Shown piece by piece: positions 1-10,177 of a stretch of 64,000 nucleotides of DNA. The stretch is taken from contig CP025776.1 in NCBI GenBank assembly GCA_002886105.1, forward strand, positions 4,030,001 to 4,094,000, written 5' to 3'. The position numbers and the translations under genes are program-made. The stretch is from Enterobacter sp. EA-1. GTDB taxonomy: Bacteria > Pseudomonadota > Gammaproteobacteria > Enterobacterales > Enterobacteriaceae. Each line of letters opens with the position of its first letter. Within the stretch, counting starts at the first letter, position 1. The notes under the pieces are model-generated. The model searched no databases. It saw only the letters and a program-made list of their open reading frames with translations, and was not told where the DNA came from.

Positions 1-176
1 TCCGCTGCATGCCATGGTCTGGCTGGCGGATGAGATGGTGCGCGGGTAACCCCCTGCGGGCCGGTGAATTTGTCATTACTGGCGCGATGGGACCGGCGAT
101 TTCCGCCAAACCCGGCGATGTTTTCACGGCCGAACTCAGTGGTATTGGCGCGATCTCCGCACGTTTTGCCCGGTAA
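1..176 (+). CDS. 2-keto-4-pentenoate / 2-oxo-heptenedioate hydratase family, C-terminal end
   Basis: Only the last ~58 codons are inside the window. The end of the protein reads ...GEFVITGAMGPAISAKPGD... and finishes in GIGAISARFAR, the terminal beta-strand pattern of MhpD/HpaH-type hydratases, which add water to 2-hydroxy-alkadienoates made by meta-cleavage pathways. One extra G near position 46 (CGCGGGTAAC, where CGC GGT AAC is expected) breaks the frame. The HpaI-type aldolase starts 42 bases downstream, and hydratase plus aldolase are consecutive steps, so the two probably form an operon. The exact substrate cannot be read from this fragment. Confidence 0.7.
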   Translation, partial: RCMPWSGWRMRWCAGNPLRAGEFVITGAMGPAISAKPGDVFTAELSGIGAISARFAR

Positions 177-218
177 AGGACAGCACAGGAAACGTCCCCT
201 CACGTTTAAGGAGCCATG

Positions 219-980
219 ATGGAACTCAAAAAAAACGCGTTCAAACAGGCCATCCACGGGGGTCAGTTGCAACTGGGACTGTGGACGCAACTGGGCAGCG
301 CGATCACCAGCGAAATCCTTTCCGGCTGCGGTTACGACTTTATCGGACTCGACGCGGAGCACGGCCCCAGCGAGTTTATGGAAATCTATGCGCAATTACA
401 GGCGTGTGCCGCCGGAGGGCCGTCGCAGCCCATTGTGCGCATCCCCAACCACGATGCGTCACTGATCAAGCGCTACCGGATGCCGGGGGTGAACACGCTG
501 ATGGTGCCGCAGGTCGATACCGCCGAACAGGCGCAAGCGCTGGTCTCCGCCGTGCGTTATCCGCCGCATGGCGTGCGCGGGTATTACGGCGCGCCGCGCG
601 TCCGGCTTCGGGCGGATCAAAATTACGCCACCGCCTGCGATGCGGAGATCTGTCTGATCGTGATGCCGGAAACCCGGCAGGCACTGGAAAATATTGAAGC
701 GATGGCGGCTATTGAAGGGGTGGACGCCTTCTTTATTGGCCCCGGCGATCTGGCCGCCAGTCTGGGTTATATCGGTCAGCCAATGCACCCGGAGGTGATC
801 CGCGTGATTGAAGAGACCGGCAGACGGATACAGGCGGCAGGCAAAGTGGCGGGTATTCTGTGTACCGATGATGCGCAAACCCGCCGCTACATTGATGCGG
901 GCTTTAAAATAGTGGCGATTGGCTCCGATCAGGGGCTGCTGCTAAAAGGCGCAGAAAAGCTGCTGGCGACGTTCAGATAG
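219..980 (+). CDS. HpcH/HpaI family class II aldolase
   Basis: About 253 residues, a normal family length, and one of the few genes without a frameshift. Family landmarks are in order: GLDAEHGP (~45-52, catalytic His region), a MVPQVD strand (~95), RYPPHGVRG (~113-121), VMPETRQALEN (metal-ligand Glu, ~149) and FFIGPGDLAASLGY (~171-184, metal-ligand Asp). These metal-dependent enzymes cleave 4-hydroxy-2-oxo acids to pyruvate plus an aldehyde. AAGGAG at 208-213 sits five bases before ATG 219, a better fit than the ATG at 216. It follows a hydratase fragment and overlaps the 3' end of the opposing LacI-type gene by a few bases. HpaI-like, but 2-keto-3-deoxy-sugar-acid aldolases are close relatives. 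Confidence 0.85.
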   Translation: MELKKNAFKQAIHGGQLQLGLWTQLGSAITSEILSGCGYDFIGLDAEHGPSEFMEIYAQLQACAAGGPSQPIVRIPNHDASLIKRYRMPGVNTLMVPQVDTAEQAQALVSAVRYPPHGVRGYYGAPRVRLRADQNYATACDAEICLIVMPETRQALENIEAMAAIEGVDAFFIGPGDLAASLGYIGQPMHPEVIRVIEETGRRIQAAGKVAGILCTDDAQTRRYIDAGFKIVAIGSDQGLLLKGAEKLLATFR

Positions 981-2076
981 TTTCCTCGAAGCACTTTATA
1001 TTGGGGAGTTTCATTCCGGATGTCACCGGCTTGCATCCGGTTTTACGTTTAACGCCGTGGCCTGAAAGCGGTGGTTGAACCGCCCGGAACCAGTTGCGGC
1101 GTAAAATGTGGCTCTGCGTGGCGGCATAAAACGCCTCCGGCGTCACCGGCGTTTCCGCGCTCATCCACTGGCGAATGATCGCCACGCAGGCACTGGCAAT
1201 CTCCGTTTCCGGTAGCGTAATGGTGGTCAGCTTCACGTCCAGCAAGCTGCCCCACGACACATCGCCGTACGCCACCAGCGACAGATCGTCAGGAATGCGA
1301 ATGTTCTGCGCTTTCGCCGCCAGCAGAATGCTCATCGCATAGCGCGGGCTACCAAGCACCAGTGCGCTCGGCGGGTTGGCCGATCCCATAATGCGCGCAA
1401 ACGCCTCGCTGCCAAACGCGCGCCTGCGGCGGCCCCACCGCGATGACATCCTCAAGTGCGGTCTGTTCCTCAGCGCTGAACCCTTGCAGGAACCCCTGCA
1501 AACGTTCCGCGCCGGTGCTTAATGCCAGCGATGAGCCAATGTAGCCAATGCGCGAGTGCCCCAACCCGCGCAGATGCTGTACCGCAAGGTGAATGCCATA
1601 ACGATCGTCAATGGCTATCACCGGTGCGGGTAAACTGTCGTGTCGGCGTAATAGCTGAACGGCATTCGTGCGCAACACCAGTTCGCGGCTCTCGTCCAGC
1701 GGGCTGGCCGTCGGGGCGAAAATAATACCGTCCACCCGCGCCGTCATTAACCGGCGCAGCACAGTATGCTCCATCTCCGGTTTATCGCCGGTGATCGCCA
1801 GCATCATTTGCCAGCCCTGCTCCCCCGCCCCGGTGGGCAATGGCATTGGTGATGGTAATAAAAAGTCGTTTTGGATATCAGGAATGACTAAACCAAATGC
1901 GCCGGTACTGGCATTACGCAATGCCCGGGCGGCGCTGTTGGGAATATAGCCATACTCCCCGGCGGCCTGTAATACGCTGTTTTTTGTCGCCTGACTGATC
2001 GCAGGATGATCGTTTAACGCACGGGAAACCGTGGTGTGCGATAAGCCCAGAATGGCAGCCAATTTTTGATTGTCAC
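973..2076 (-). CDS. LacI/GalR family transcriptional regulator
   Basis: Helix-turn-helix AAILGLSHTTVSRALNDHP at the N-terminus, hinge IPNSAARALRN, then a periplasmic-binding-protein-like core (GLVIPDIQNDF, RVDGIIFAPT, GLGHSRIGYIG, DDLSLVAYGD). About 367 residues. Two frame breaks are inferred: a missing T near 2065 cuts off the true start, GTG at 2076 (V-T-I-K-N/D-L-A-A...), and a shift near 1420 separates the C-terminal third. It lies downstream of the aminotransferase/epimerase/DUF1611 genes on the same strand, so it is a candidate regulator of that cluster and of the divergent transporter. Repeats suitable as operators lie at 5347-5405. The effector is unknown. Confidence 0.85.
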
Positions 2077-2201
2077 CGCGTTACCTTCATATCGTCCTTT
2101 TGGCCTTAAGAATATCAGCCATTGATATGAATCTCGCCCTCTTTATAACCGCAGAGGAGCGAGGAAAAGACGCGGGTGGCAATGTATGTGGCGGGGATTG
2201 C

Positions 2202-3043
2202 TCAGAGCATCTGCAAATAGATCTTCCGCAGCAACAGGGTGACAGGTCCGGGTTTCCCGTCACCGATGGTCTGCCCGTCAACCGCGATCACCGGCCAGAC
2301 AAAGGTCGTCGCCGAACTGATAAACACCTCGCGGGCGTTGCGCGCCTCTTCCGGGGTGAACAGCCGCTCCTCGATCGTCACACCGTGCTCTCTCCGCCAG
2401 CCGCACCAGCGCTTTACGGGTAATCCCGTGCAGAATGCTGTTGCTGAGCGGGCGGGTTACCACTGTGTTGTCCGCCTGTACGATATAGCAGTTACAGGAG
2501 CTGCCCTCGGTGATATAGCCATTTTCCACCAAGAAGGCGTCATCCGCACCTTGCGCTTCGGCAAAGGCTTTCGCCATGCAGGGCGCAAGCAACTGCACGG
2601 TTTTAATATCCCGCCGCTGCCAGCGAATATCCGGGCAGGTCACCACGCGAATCCCCTTACTGGCGGCGGGATGATCCACCACCGCACGCGCCTGCGTAAA
2701 CAGCACCAGCGTGGGGCGTGTCAGCAGGCGGATAGTGAAAATCACGATCGCCGCCATTACCGCGCGTCAGTTGCAGGTAGATGCCCCTTCCTGTAGCGCA
2801 TTGTCCACAATCAGCCGCTGGTGAATGTCACGCAGAGCGCGTTCATCCAGTTGCAGCGTTAAACCCAGCTCGGCGCAGGAGCGCACCAGCCGCACATAGT
2901 GGCCGTTAAAATCGACCAGCTTCCCGTTAACCACCGCCGTGACTTCACACCGCGTCGGCAAATAAAAACCCGCGATCGAAAACCGATATTTTCGCCGCCT
3001 CTTCCGGCAGAAACTCGCCGTTCACATATACCGTGCGTGACAT
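2202..3043 (-). CDS. Class IV aminotransferase, D-amino-acid aminotransferase type
   Basis: About 280 residues after frame repair, matching the usual D-alanine/D-amino-acid aminotransferase. The N-terminus [15 protein letters not shown] and the [11 protein letters not shown] segment are typical of fold-type IV PLP enzymes. The PLP lysine lies in [10 protein letters not shown] and the phosphate/carboxylate region in YITEGSSCN. The C-terminus reads [19 protein letters not shown], then [13 protein letters not shown], as in the family. Breaks occur near 2960, 2760 and 2400. It follows the epimerase-like gene by 15 bases on the same strand, so the locus can both modify and transaminate a D-amino acid (D-Glu or D-Ala to the 2-oxo acid). 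Which amino acid is used is inference. Confidence 0.8.
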
Positions 3044-3058
3044 CACCCTCTCCTTGAT

Positions 3059-4022
3059 TTACGGCGTCACAGGGCTGGCGTCGGAAAAGTTCGCTGCCTT
3101 CATAATGCAGCCCATGTTCGCGGTCTTTCGCCAACAGCAAAGGACCGTCGAGATCGATAACGCTCGCGCCTTGCGCCACCACCACCGCAGGCGCCATCGA
3201 CAGCGAGGTCGCCACCATACAGCCCACCATCACCTGTAACCCCAGCCGCCCGGCTTCCGCCTTTACGCGCAACGCTTCGGTTAACCCGCCACTCTTGTCG
3301 AGCTTGATGTTGACCATCTCATAGCAGCCAGCAATGCGCGCCAGCGAGGCCACATCGTGGCAGGACTCATCGGCGCACAGCGGAACCGGGTGCGGCAGTT
3401 GCGCCAGCACCGCGTCTTTACCTGCCGGGGAGCGGCTGCTCAATCAGCGTGACGCCACATTTGCCAAGCGCAGTAGCCTGTTGCAGGTAGAGATGTTCAT
3501 CCCACCCTTCGTTTCAGCAATCAGCCGCGCATGGCGCGCCCTCACGTACCGCCGCAACACGCGCCATCCTGATTATCGGCCAGTTTCAGCTTCAGCAGGG
3601 GCGCCGGGCGTTTTCCCGCGCCGCTTGCTGCATCTTTTCTGGCGTATCCAGCGACAGGGTATACGCGGTCTGCAAGTGACGCGGCGGCTGGCTGGCAGTG
3701 TGTTGCCAGATGGTCTGCCCGCTGCGTTTACACTCCAGATCCCAGAAAGCGCAGTCCAGCGCATTTCGCGCCGCCCCGCCGGAGCGCAAGCTGCAACGCG
3801 TCGCGGGTCATGCCGTTCGCCAGCGCCGCACGCATCTGCTCAATCTGCGCTATTACGCTCTCGACCGACTCGCCGTAACGGGCATACGGCAGACATTCAC
3901 CACGCCCGGTAACGCCATTAACCGTTAAGGCCACCGCCACCACATCCGCAACGGTGCGACTGCCGCGGGCAATGGTGAACGCCTCGCGCAGCGGCCAGCG
4001 TTCATGTGCAACCGAGTTCCAT
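3059..4022 (-). CDS. dgcA: Dipeptide epimerase-like enolase-superfamily enzyme (DgcA-like)
   Basis: About 320 residues in several frames (breaks near 4005, 3800, 3600, 3540, 3445 and 3080). The capping-domain start ERWPLREAFTIARGSRT, the pair K-L-K in LLKLKLADN (second-strand KxK lysine) and KLDKSGGLTEAL (opposite catalytic lysine) identify an Ala-Glu epimerase-type member of the enolase superfamily. Enzymes of this type encoded next to a DUF1611 protein have been described as DgcA, acting on an N-acetylated D-glutamate intermediate; that role is inferred here from neighbours. Its ATG overlaps the DUF1611 stop codon (TAATG at 4020-4024), showing translational coupling. A true L-Ala-D/L-Glu peptide epimerase remains the alternative. 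Confidence 0.72.
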
Positions 4023-5017
4023 TACAACGCCGCCAGCGCATCAACGATCGCCCCGACGCCCCTCGGCGGAATGGATCGACCACCGGCAGACCGAGGCGTT
4101 GTTGCAGCGCGTCCATTAACGCACAGGCTTGCGCCTCGTCCAGCGCGGCGGTATTGACGGAAACGCCCACAAACCGGGCATGCGGATTGGTCAGCTGCGC
4201 CATTTTCAGGCTTAACGCCATGCAATCACTGAGGTCGGGAATCGGGTAATCGACACCGCGCATATGTGCGGGTCGGTTCATGGCACAGCACCAGCGCATC
4301 CGGCTGCGCACCGTGGATAAGCCCGGTGGTCACTCCCGCGAATGACGGGTGAAACAGTGACCCCTGACCTTCGATAATATCCCAGTGGTCGGCATCGTTA
4401 TCCGGCGACAGCGTTTCCACTGCGCCAGAGACAAAATCGGAGACCACCGCATCGATGCTGACCCCGCTACCGCTGATCAGAATGCCGGTCTGCCCGGTAG
4501 CGCGAAAGGTCGCTTTACCGCCGCGCCGGGATCGCTTTTCAATGGCCAGCGCGGTATACATCTTGCCGCAGGAGCAGTCCGTTCCCACCGGCAGCAGTCG
4601 CTTACCGCTGCGTTTGCGCCCACTGGCAACCGGATAGTGCTGAGTCGGATGGCGCACATCGAACAGTGAGCGCCCGAGGCGATCGGCCAGCGCTTTTAAT
4701 TCCGGGACATCAGCCAGCTTATTATGCAGCCCGGCCGCCGGTCCAGACCGCTTTCCAGCGCGGCTGAGAATAGAGACCCAGTGCCGGAGAAATAACGCCG
4801 CCACGGTTAGCAACGCCCACCACCAGCGTTTTCGCACCGGCTTTTACCGCTGCGTTAATATCCATATCCGGGACATGACAATCTGCATGGCATTCCGCCA
4901 TCCGGTATTGGCCCACGCAATATTCCGGGTGCCATTGTTTAATCCCCATCGGCAACTTTCGCCGCCAGTTGATCGTGCATCACCAAGAAAAAGCAGATAG
5001 GGCTTTTGAATATTCAT
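4022..5017 (-). CDS. dgcN: DUF1611 family protein (DgcN-like N-acetyltransferase)
   Basis: About 331 residues, the family's normal length. The N-terminus MNIQKPYLLFLGDA leads into a Rossmann-like domain (AGAKTLVVGVANRGGVI, ~70-85), then ADVPELKALADRLGRSLFDVRHP and the P-loop-like GTDCSCGKMYTALAIEK typical of the DUF1611 C-terminal domain, and later IIEGQGSLFHPSFAGVT. Frameshifts lie near 4960, 4740, 4600 and 4290. It is the first gene of the minus-strand operon and overlaps the epimerase start. Family members have been reported as D-glutamate N-acetyltransferases (DgcN) working with DgcA; the family assignment is firm, the substrate is inferred. Confidence 0.78.
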
Positions 5018-5568
5018 TATTTACCGTCCTCAGAATAAGGCAGAACAAAATAATTAACGCAGAAATAACATTTCCGAAAAAACAGGTAATAAGCTGACTG
5101 CCAATACAAAATAACAAGGGTTTTATTATTGTCAATAGCGGCAATAACAGGCGTTATTTACCATATTAATTGCGATTATCTGGTTTTTTATTCTGTCTAT
5201 GCGTTTATTAAAATCCGCAAAAATATTTTCTTTCTTAAATCCACATCGCCTTCATAACGCCAGATAATTATTTTGCTTCCTCTCACAATGATGGTATTCG
5301 CGCACCAACAGCGCACACGCACTATTTTAGCGCCAAAACGGTGCTATTGCATCCGTTAAATCTATAAGAATAATGGATGAGAAAAATCTAATTAATGGAT
5401 GTAAGGTTGATTTCGTTATTGACAGTAAAACCCTTCGTAATTTAGCGCCATAAATCAAAAACATTATGCGTTATTGACTATTTCTCCGGTGCGCATCGGT
5501 ATTCATCAGTGTTACGCAGTAATTGATGGTTAAACATAAACAATCAACTGACGGACGGTGAGGTAACA
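5018..5568. promoter_or_regulatory. Divergent control region between the DUF1611 operon and the ABC importer
   Basis: This 551-base AT-rich gap separates two divergent operons and holds no convincing gene. It must carry both promoters. Three near-copies of TTAATGGATGTAA lie at 5347-5359 (inverted), 5371-5382 and 5392-5405. They are good candidates for a regulator operator, possibly the LacI-type protein encoded at 973-2076. An SD-like GAGGT precedes the transporter gene at 5560-5564. Confidence 0.5.
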
Positions 5569-6695
5569 ATGAAGAGTTTTGTGGGAAAGTCTCTTTAATG
5601 GCAGTGCTGGTCTCTGGCGGCACACAGCGCGCTGGCGGCGGAAGTGAAAATCGGCGTGGTGCTGCCACTTAGCGGTGCACTGAGCGGTTACGGCCAGCCG
5701 TCGCAAAAGGTCTGGAGCTGATCCAGTGGGCATTACGCCGACGCTGAAAAACGGCGATACCATCAAACTGGTGGTGATCGACGACAAGAGCGACAAGGTG
5801 GAAGCCGCTAACGCCATGCAGCGCCCGGGTTTCCAGTGATAAAGTCGACGCCGTCATTGGCGAAGTCACCTCCTCCAACACCGCGGCGATGGTCAAAATC
5901 GCCGATGACACCAAAACGCCGCTGGTCTCCTCTACCGCCACTAACGACCGCGTCACCCGTAACCACCCGTATGTCAGCCGCGTTTGCTTCTCCGACAGCT
6001 TCCGGGGGCGTGGTCGGCGCGAACCTTGCGTCCCGCGATCTGAACGCCAAAACGGCCGCCATCGTGTTTGACAGCAGCAACGACTACTCCGTCGGTCTGG
6101 CAAAAGCCTTCCGCACGCAGTTCCTGAAAAACGGCGGCACCATTCCAATCGAAGTACAGGCGCCGTCGGGCAGTAAAGACTTCAAAGCGCAGCTCTCCAG
6201 CGTGAAAGCCAAAACGTCGACATGATCTACATGCCTATCTACTACACCGAAGGCGCACTGATTGCCGTTCAGGCCAAACAACTCGGCACTGGATAAACCG
6301 GTGGTCGGTGGCGATGGGCTGGCAGCGGATCCGGTGTTCTTTGACGTCGGTAAAGACGCGGTTAACGGCTATATGACCACCGATTACTACTCGCCAAACG
6401 CCAAAGAGCAGACGCCTTCCGGCGAAGCGTTTATCAAAGCGTGGGAAGCGAAATTTAACTCTCCGACCCACACGGGGCGCGATGGCAGCCGACGCCTACA
6501 ACGTGATCGTCAACGCCATGAACCAGTGTAATGACCCGCGCGACCGCGTGTGCGTTAACGAAAAATCCGCGCCACCAAGGACTTCCGGGCGTGACCGGCG
6601 TACTGACGCTGAAAGATGGCGACGCGGTGCGCAGCGCGGTGATCAACGAAGTGAAAGATGGCCAGCTCGCCTTTAAGACCGTGGTTAATCCCTAA
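5569..6695 (+). CDS. Liv-type periplasmic amino-acid-binding protein of an ABC importer
   Basis: About 375 residues including a signal peptide (basic start MKSFVGKS, hydrophobic core, cleavage near AHSALAAE). The mature protein begins EVKIGVVLPLSGALSGYG, the classical start of branched-chain-amino-acid-type binding proteins. Further family segments are DAVIGEVTSSNTAAM, NDRVTRNHPYVSRVCF, DYSVGLAKAF and a C-terminal end GQLAFKTVVNP. Breaks lie near 5600, 5700, 5825, 6010, 6210, 6290, 6475 and 6570. It heads a five-gene operon with two permeases and two ATPases. Because the divergent operon encodes D-amino-acid enzymes, the ligand may not be leucine/isoleucine/valine; this is inference. Confidence 0.85.
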
Positions 6696-6731
6696 CGCAG
6701 TGACAGGCCGTTGTTAACAAGAGGTGCTTCA

Positions 6732-7631
6732 ATGGATGGTGCCATTTTTCTCCAGCAGGTGGTCAACGGCATGAGTCTGGGCGGCATGTACGCGCTGATC
6801 GCCATTGGCTACACCATGGTTTACGGGGTGCTGCGCCTGATCAACTTCGCCCATGCGGACGTCATGATGGTCGGCGCATTCGCCACCCTGTTTCTGTTCT
6901 CGTCAATTGGGCTACCCTTTGGGGTAGCCATTTTACCGACCCTCGGTTTATGCGGCCTGCTGGGCATGTTTATTGACCGGGTCGCCTACCGCCCTCTGCG
7001 CCGAGGCGTCGAAAATCTCGATGCTGATCACCGCCATCGGGGTGAGCTTTTTCTCGAAAACCTGTTCAACGTCCTGTTTGGCGGCAGCTCCCGCTTCTTC
7101 TCGGCACCGGACTATTTCAACAGCACCCTGACCTTCGGGCAGATAATCATCACCAACGTGGCGTGGATCGTGCCGTTGATCACCGTCCTGTTGCTGTTGG
7201 CGATCCTCTGGCTGCTCTATCGCACCCGCTACGGCATGGCGATCCGCGCGGTGGCGTTTGACGTGAACACCGTGCGGCTAATGGGCATCGACGCCAACCG
7301 GATCATTTCGCTGGTCTTTGCATTGGGCAGCAGTCTTGCCGCACTGGGCGGCGTGTTCTACTCCATCAGTTACCCGACGATTGACCCGTTAATGGGCGTG
7401 CTGATTGGCCTGAAAGCCTTTGCGGCTGCGGTGCTTGGCGGGATAGGAAGCGTGACCGGCGCGGTGCTCGGCGGCTTTATTCTTGGCTTTACCGAAGTGG
7501 TCGCCGTCGCCCTCTTTCCTGAACTGGGCGGCTATAAAGACGCCTTCGCCTTTATGTTCTTGATTCTGGTCTTGCTGTTCCGCCCGGTTGGCATTATGGG
7601 TGATGAACGCACGGAAAGGAGCCGTTTCTGA
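6732..7631 (+). CDS. LivH-type inner-membrane permease
   Basis: About 300 residues, normal for LivH. The start MDGAIFLQQVVNGMSLGGMYALIAIGYTMVYG is followed by RLINFAHADVMMVGAF and the C-terminal GLKAFAAAVLGGIGSVTGAVLGG motif that contacts the ATPase. Two compensating indels near 7010 and 7055 give a short wrong-frame stretch where ASKISMLITAIGVSFF is expected. ATG 6732 is chosen over upstream in-frame starts because AAGAGGTG lies just before it. Its stop codon abuts the next permease gene. With its partner it forms the membrane channel of the importer. Confidence 0.9.
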   Translation: MDGAIFLQQVVNGMSLGGMYALIAIGYTMVYGVLRLINFAHADVMMVGAFATLFLFSSIGLPFGVAILPTLGLCGLLGMFIDRVAYRPLRRGVENLDADHRHRGELFLENLFNVLFGGSSRFFSAPDYFNSTLTFGQIIITNVAWIVPLITVLLLLAILWLLYRTRYGMAIRAVAFDVNTVRLMGIDANRIISLVFALGSSLAALGGVFYSISYPTIDPLMGVLIGLKAFAAAVLGGIGSVTGAVLGGFILGFTEVVAVALFPELGGYKDAFAFMFLILVLLFRPVGIMGDERTERSRF

Positions 7632-8673
7632 TGCGCAACCCCACAACGACGCTTGCCGCGCAGGGGCGCAATCTGCTGATTATCCTCATCACCATTGCGC
7701 TGCTGGTCGCCATCAATACGCTGTTTAACGATTACATCGTCCGGGTTATCAGCACCGTTTTCGTCTTTATGATCCTCGCGGTCAGCTACAACCTGATCAA
7801 CGGCGTCACCGGGCAGTTATCGCTGGAGCCAAACGGTTTTGTCGCCGTGGGCGCGTATGTCACCGCGCTGTTTATTCTCTCCAGCGACAGCAAACTGGAT
7901 ATGTTCGAAATGGCGGCTCCCAGTCCCTTTATCATGCTGCTGCACGCCAGCTTCCTGCCGGCGCTGTTGATAAGCGGCCTGTGCGCCGCAGCGCTGGCGG
8001 TGTGCGGCTTTCCCGGTGTTTCGCGTGCGCGGCGACTATCTGGCGATCGTTACGCTGGGCTTCGGGTTCATCATCAAGATCCTCGCGATTAATAATCCGC
8101 AAATCACCAACGGTGCGATTGGGCTCAACGATATTCCGCAACAGCCGTATTTGCTGTTCTGGTGCGGGCTTATCGCCCTGCTTGCCACCGGGATGATCCT
8201 GCAACTGGTGTGGTCAAAGTACGGCCGCATGATGAAGGCCATCCGCGATGATGAAGATGCCGCCATTGCGATGGGCATCAATACGTTCCGCATCAAAACC
8301 TGCGCCTTTGCCACCAGCGCCTTTTTGAAGGGATTGGCGGCGGTTTGCTGGCGTCGCTGCTGACCACCATCTCGCCGGGATTGTTCGACTTTATGCTCAC
8401 CTTCCAGTTGCTGATCATCATTGTGCTTGGCGGACTGGGCAGCACCACCGGCGCACTGCTCGGCACCATTGTGGTGGTCGGCAGCGGCGAGTGGCTGCGT
8501 TTCCTCGATCAGCCGCTGTCGCTGTTTGGTCACGATCTGGGTTCCTATCCGGGGCTGCGCATGGTGGTGTTCTCCTGCTGCTGCTGTTGATCATGTTGTT
8601 CGCCCGCGAAGGGCTGCTCGGCAAGAAAGAGATCTGGCAATTACGCAAAAGGAGCCGCCATGACAGCCAGTAA
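7631..8673 (+). CDS. LivM-type inner-membrane permease
   Basis: About 347 residues across four frame segments (breaks near 8010, 8335 and 8570). Several hydrophobic helices are evident, plus the family block FRVRGDYLAIVTLGFGFIIKI, the permease loop RDDEDAAIAMGINTFRIK and LLIIIVLGGLGSTTGALLGT. The start overlaps the LivH-like stop codon (TGATG), and the last codons overlap the following ATPase gene. Partner of the LivH-like permease in a hydrophobic amino-acid uptake (HAAT) system. Confidence 0.88.
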
Positions 8674-9456
8674 CGTCATTTTGCAAGTGCAGGACATTGT
8701 GATGCAGTTTGGCGGGCTGCGGGCCATCGACGAGGTGAGTTTTCACGTCGACGAAGCTGAGATCTTCGGCCTGATTGGCCCGAATGGCGCGGGCAAAACC
8801 ACCCTGTTTAACGTGATTACCGCCAACTATAAACCCACCAGCGGCAGCGTGACGCTGGCGGGGGAAATCCATCAAAGGGCTGAAGCCTAACCAGGTGGTG
8901 AATGCCGGCATTGCGCGCACATTTCAGAACATCCGGCTGTTTAATTCCATGACGGTGCTGGAGAACGTGATGGTCGGGCTGGATCACGCCAGCCGCTACT
9001 CCCTGCTGGAAGCGGCGCTGCATATTGGCCGCTATTTCCCGGCCGAACGCCGCGCGGGCAAAAGCGATGGAACTGCTGGACTACATTGGTATTGCCGACT
9101 ATGCCAATGTACAGGCCACCAACCTGAGCTACGGCAACCAGCGTAAAGTGGAGATCGCCCGCGCGCTGGCCACGGCGCCAAAACTGCTGTTGCTGGATGA
9201 ACCCGCCGCCGGGATGAACCCGAAAGAGACCGAAGATCTGGCCGGGCTGATTTTCCGCATGCGCAAGGATTACCAGTTAAGCGTGTTGTTGATTGAGCAT
9301 GATATGCCATTCGTTAATGCGCTCTGCGAGCGCGTGATGGTGCTGGAGTACGGCAAGCCGTTGTTCAGCGGTTTGATGGCAGACGCGATCCAACATCCGG
9401 AGGTGATCTCCGCCTACACCGGGAGAGGTACGTTATGCTTAGCGCACGCGAGTTAA
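8660..9456 (+). CDS. LivG-type ABC transporter ATP-binding protein
   Basis: About 265 residues. Walker A GPNGAGKTT (~residues 41-49), Q-loop region ARTFQNIRLFNSMTVLENV, signature LSYGNQRKVEIARALA and Walker B LLLLDEPAAGMNP followed by LLIEHDM, all in normal order. Frameshifts lie near 8870 and 9060. The 5' end overlaps the permease gene by 14 bases and the 3' end overlaps the next ATPase gene by 22 bases, showing tight translational coupling. It energises uptake together with the second ATPase. Confidence 0.9.
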
Positions 9457-10129
9457 ACGTCTTTTACGGCGTCATTCAGGGGCTGAAAGGGGTGGATATT
9501 GACATCCATGACCGGGAGATCGTCACCCTGATCGGCAGCAACGGCGCGGGAAAACCTCCACGCTGAACGGCATTGTAAATATGGTGCGTTCCACCGGCAC
9601 GGTGAACTTTCTCAATGAGGATATCTCGCGCAGCCAGACGCACCATATTGTGCGAAAAGGACTGGCGCTGGTGCCGGAAGGCCGAAAAATCTTCACCAAC
9701 CTGACTATCGAAGAGAACCTGCGGATGGGGGCCTATAACAATCTGGCAAATTTCACCCGCCTGCGGGATCGCATGTTTACTCTCTTCCCGCGCCTGGAAG
9801 GAGCGGCGTAAACAGATGGCGGGCACCCTGAGCGGCGGTGAACAGCAGATGCTGGCGATAGCCCGCGCGCTGATGAGCGAGCCGGTATTGCTGATGCTTG
9901 ATGAACCGAGCCTTGGCCTTGCGCCCAAGATTGTCGGCGAGTTGTTTACCACCCTTCGCCAGTTGCGCGACGAGAACATCACGATTCTGCTGGTGGAGCA
10001 AAACGCCACGGCGGCGCTAACCATTGCCGATCGGGCTTATGTGCTGGAAAACGGCAAAATCGTGCTGAGCGGCGCGGCGCAGGAGGTGTTAGCCAACCCG
10101 GATGTGAAAAGATGTACCTCGGCGGGTAG
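9435..10129 (+). CDS. LivF-type ABC transporter ATP-binding protein
   Basis: About 232 residues. It begins [20 protein letters not shown], with Walker A GSNGAGKTST after restoring one A missing at ~9554. [20 protein letters not shown] is characteristic of LivF, followed by signature [15 protein letters not shown], Walker [14 protein letters not shown] and LLVEQNA. A second break lies near 9805 and a third near 10110; the restored C-terminus is KMYLGG. Last gene of the importer operon. Confidence 0.9.
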
Positions 10130-10177
10130 CGCCCGGATGGAGCCGCAACCCGGCGTTTTTGGCGTTACGGCTTGTTT

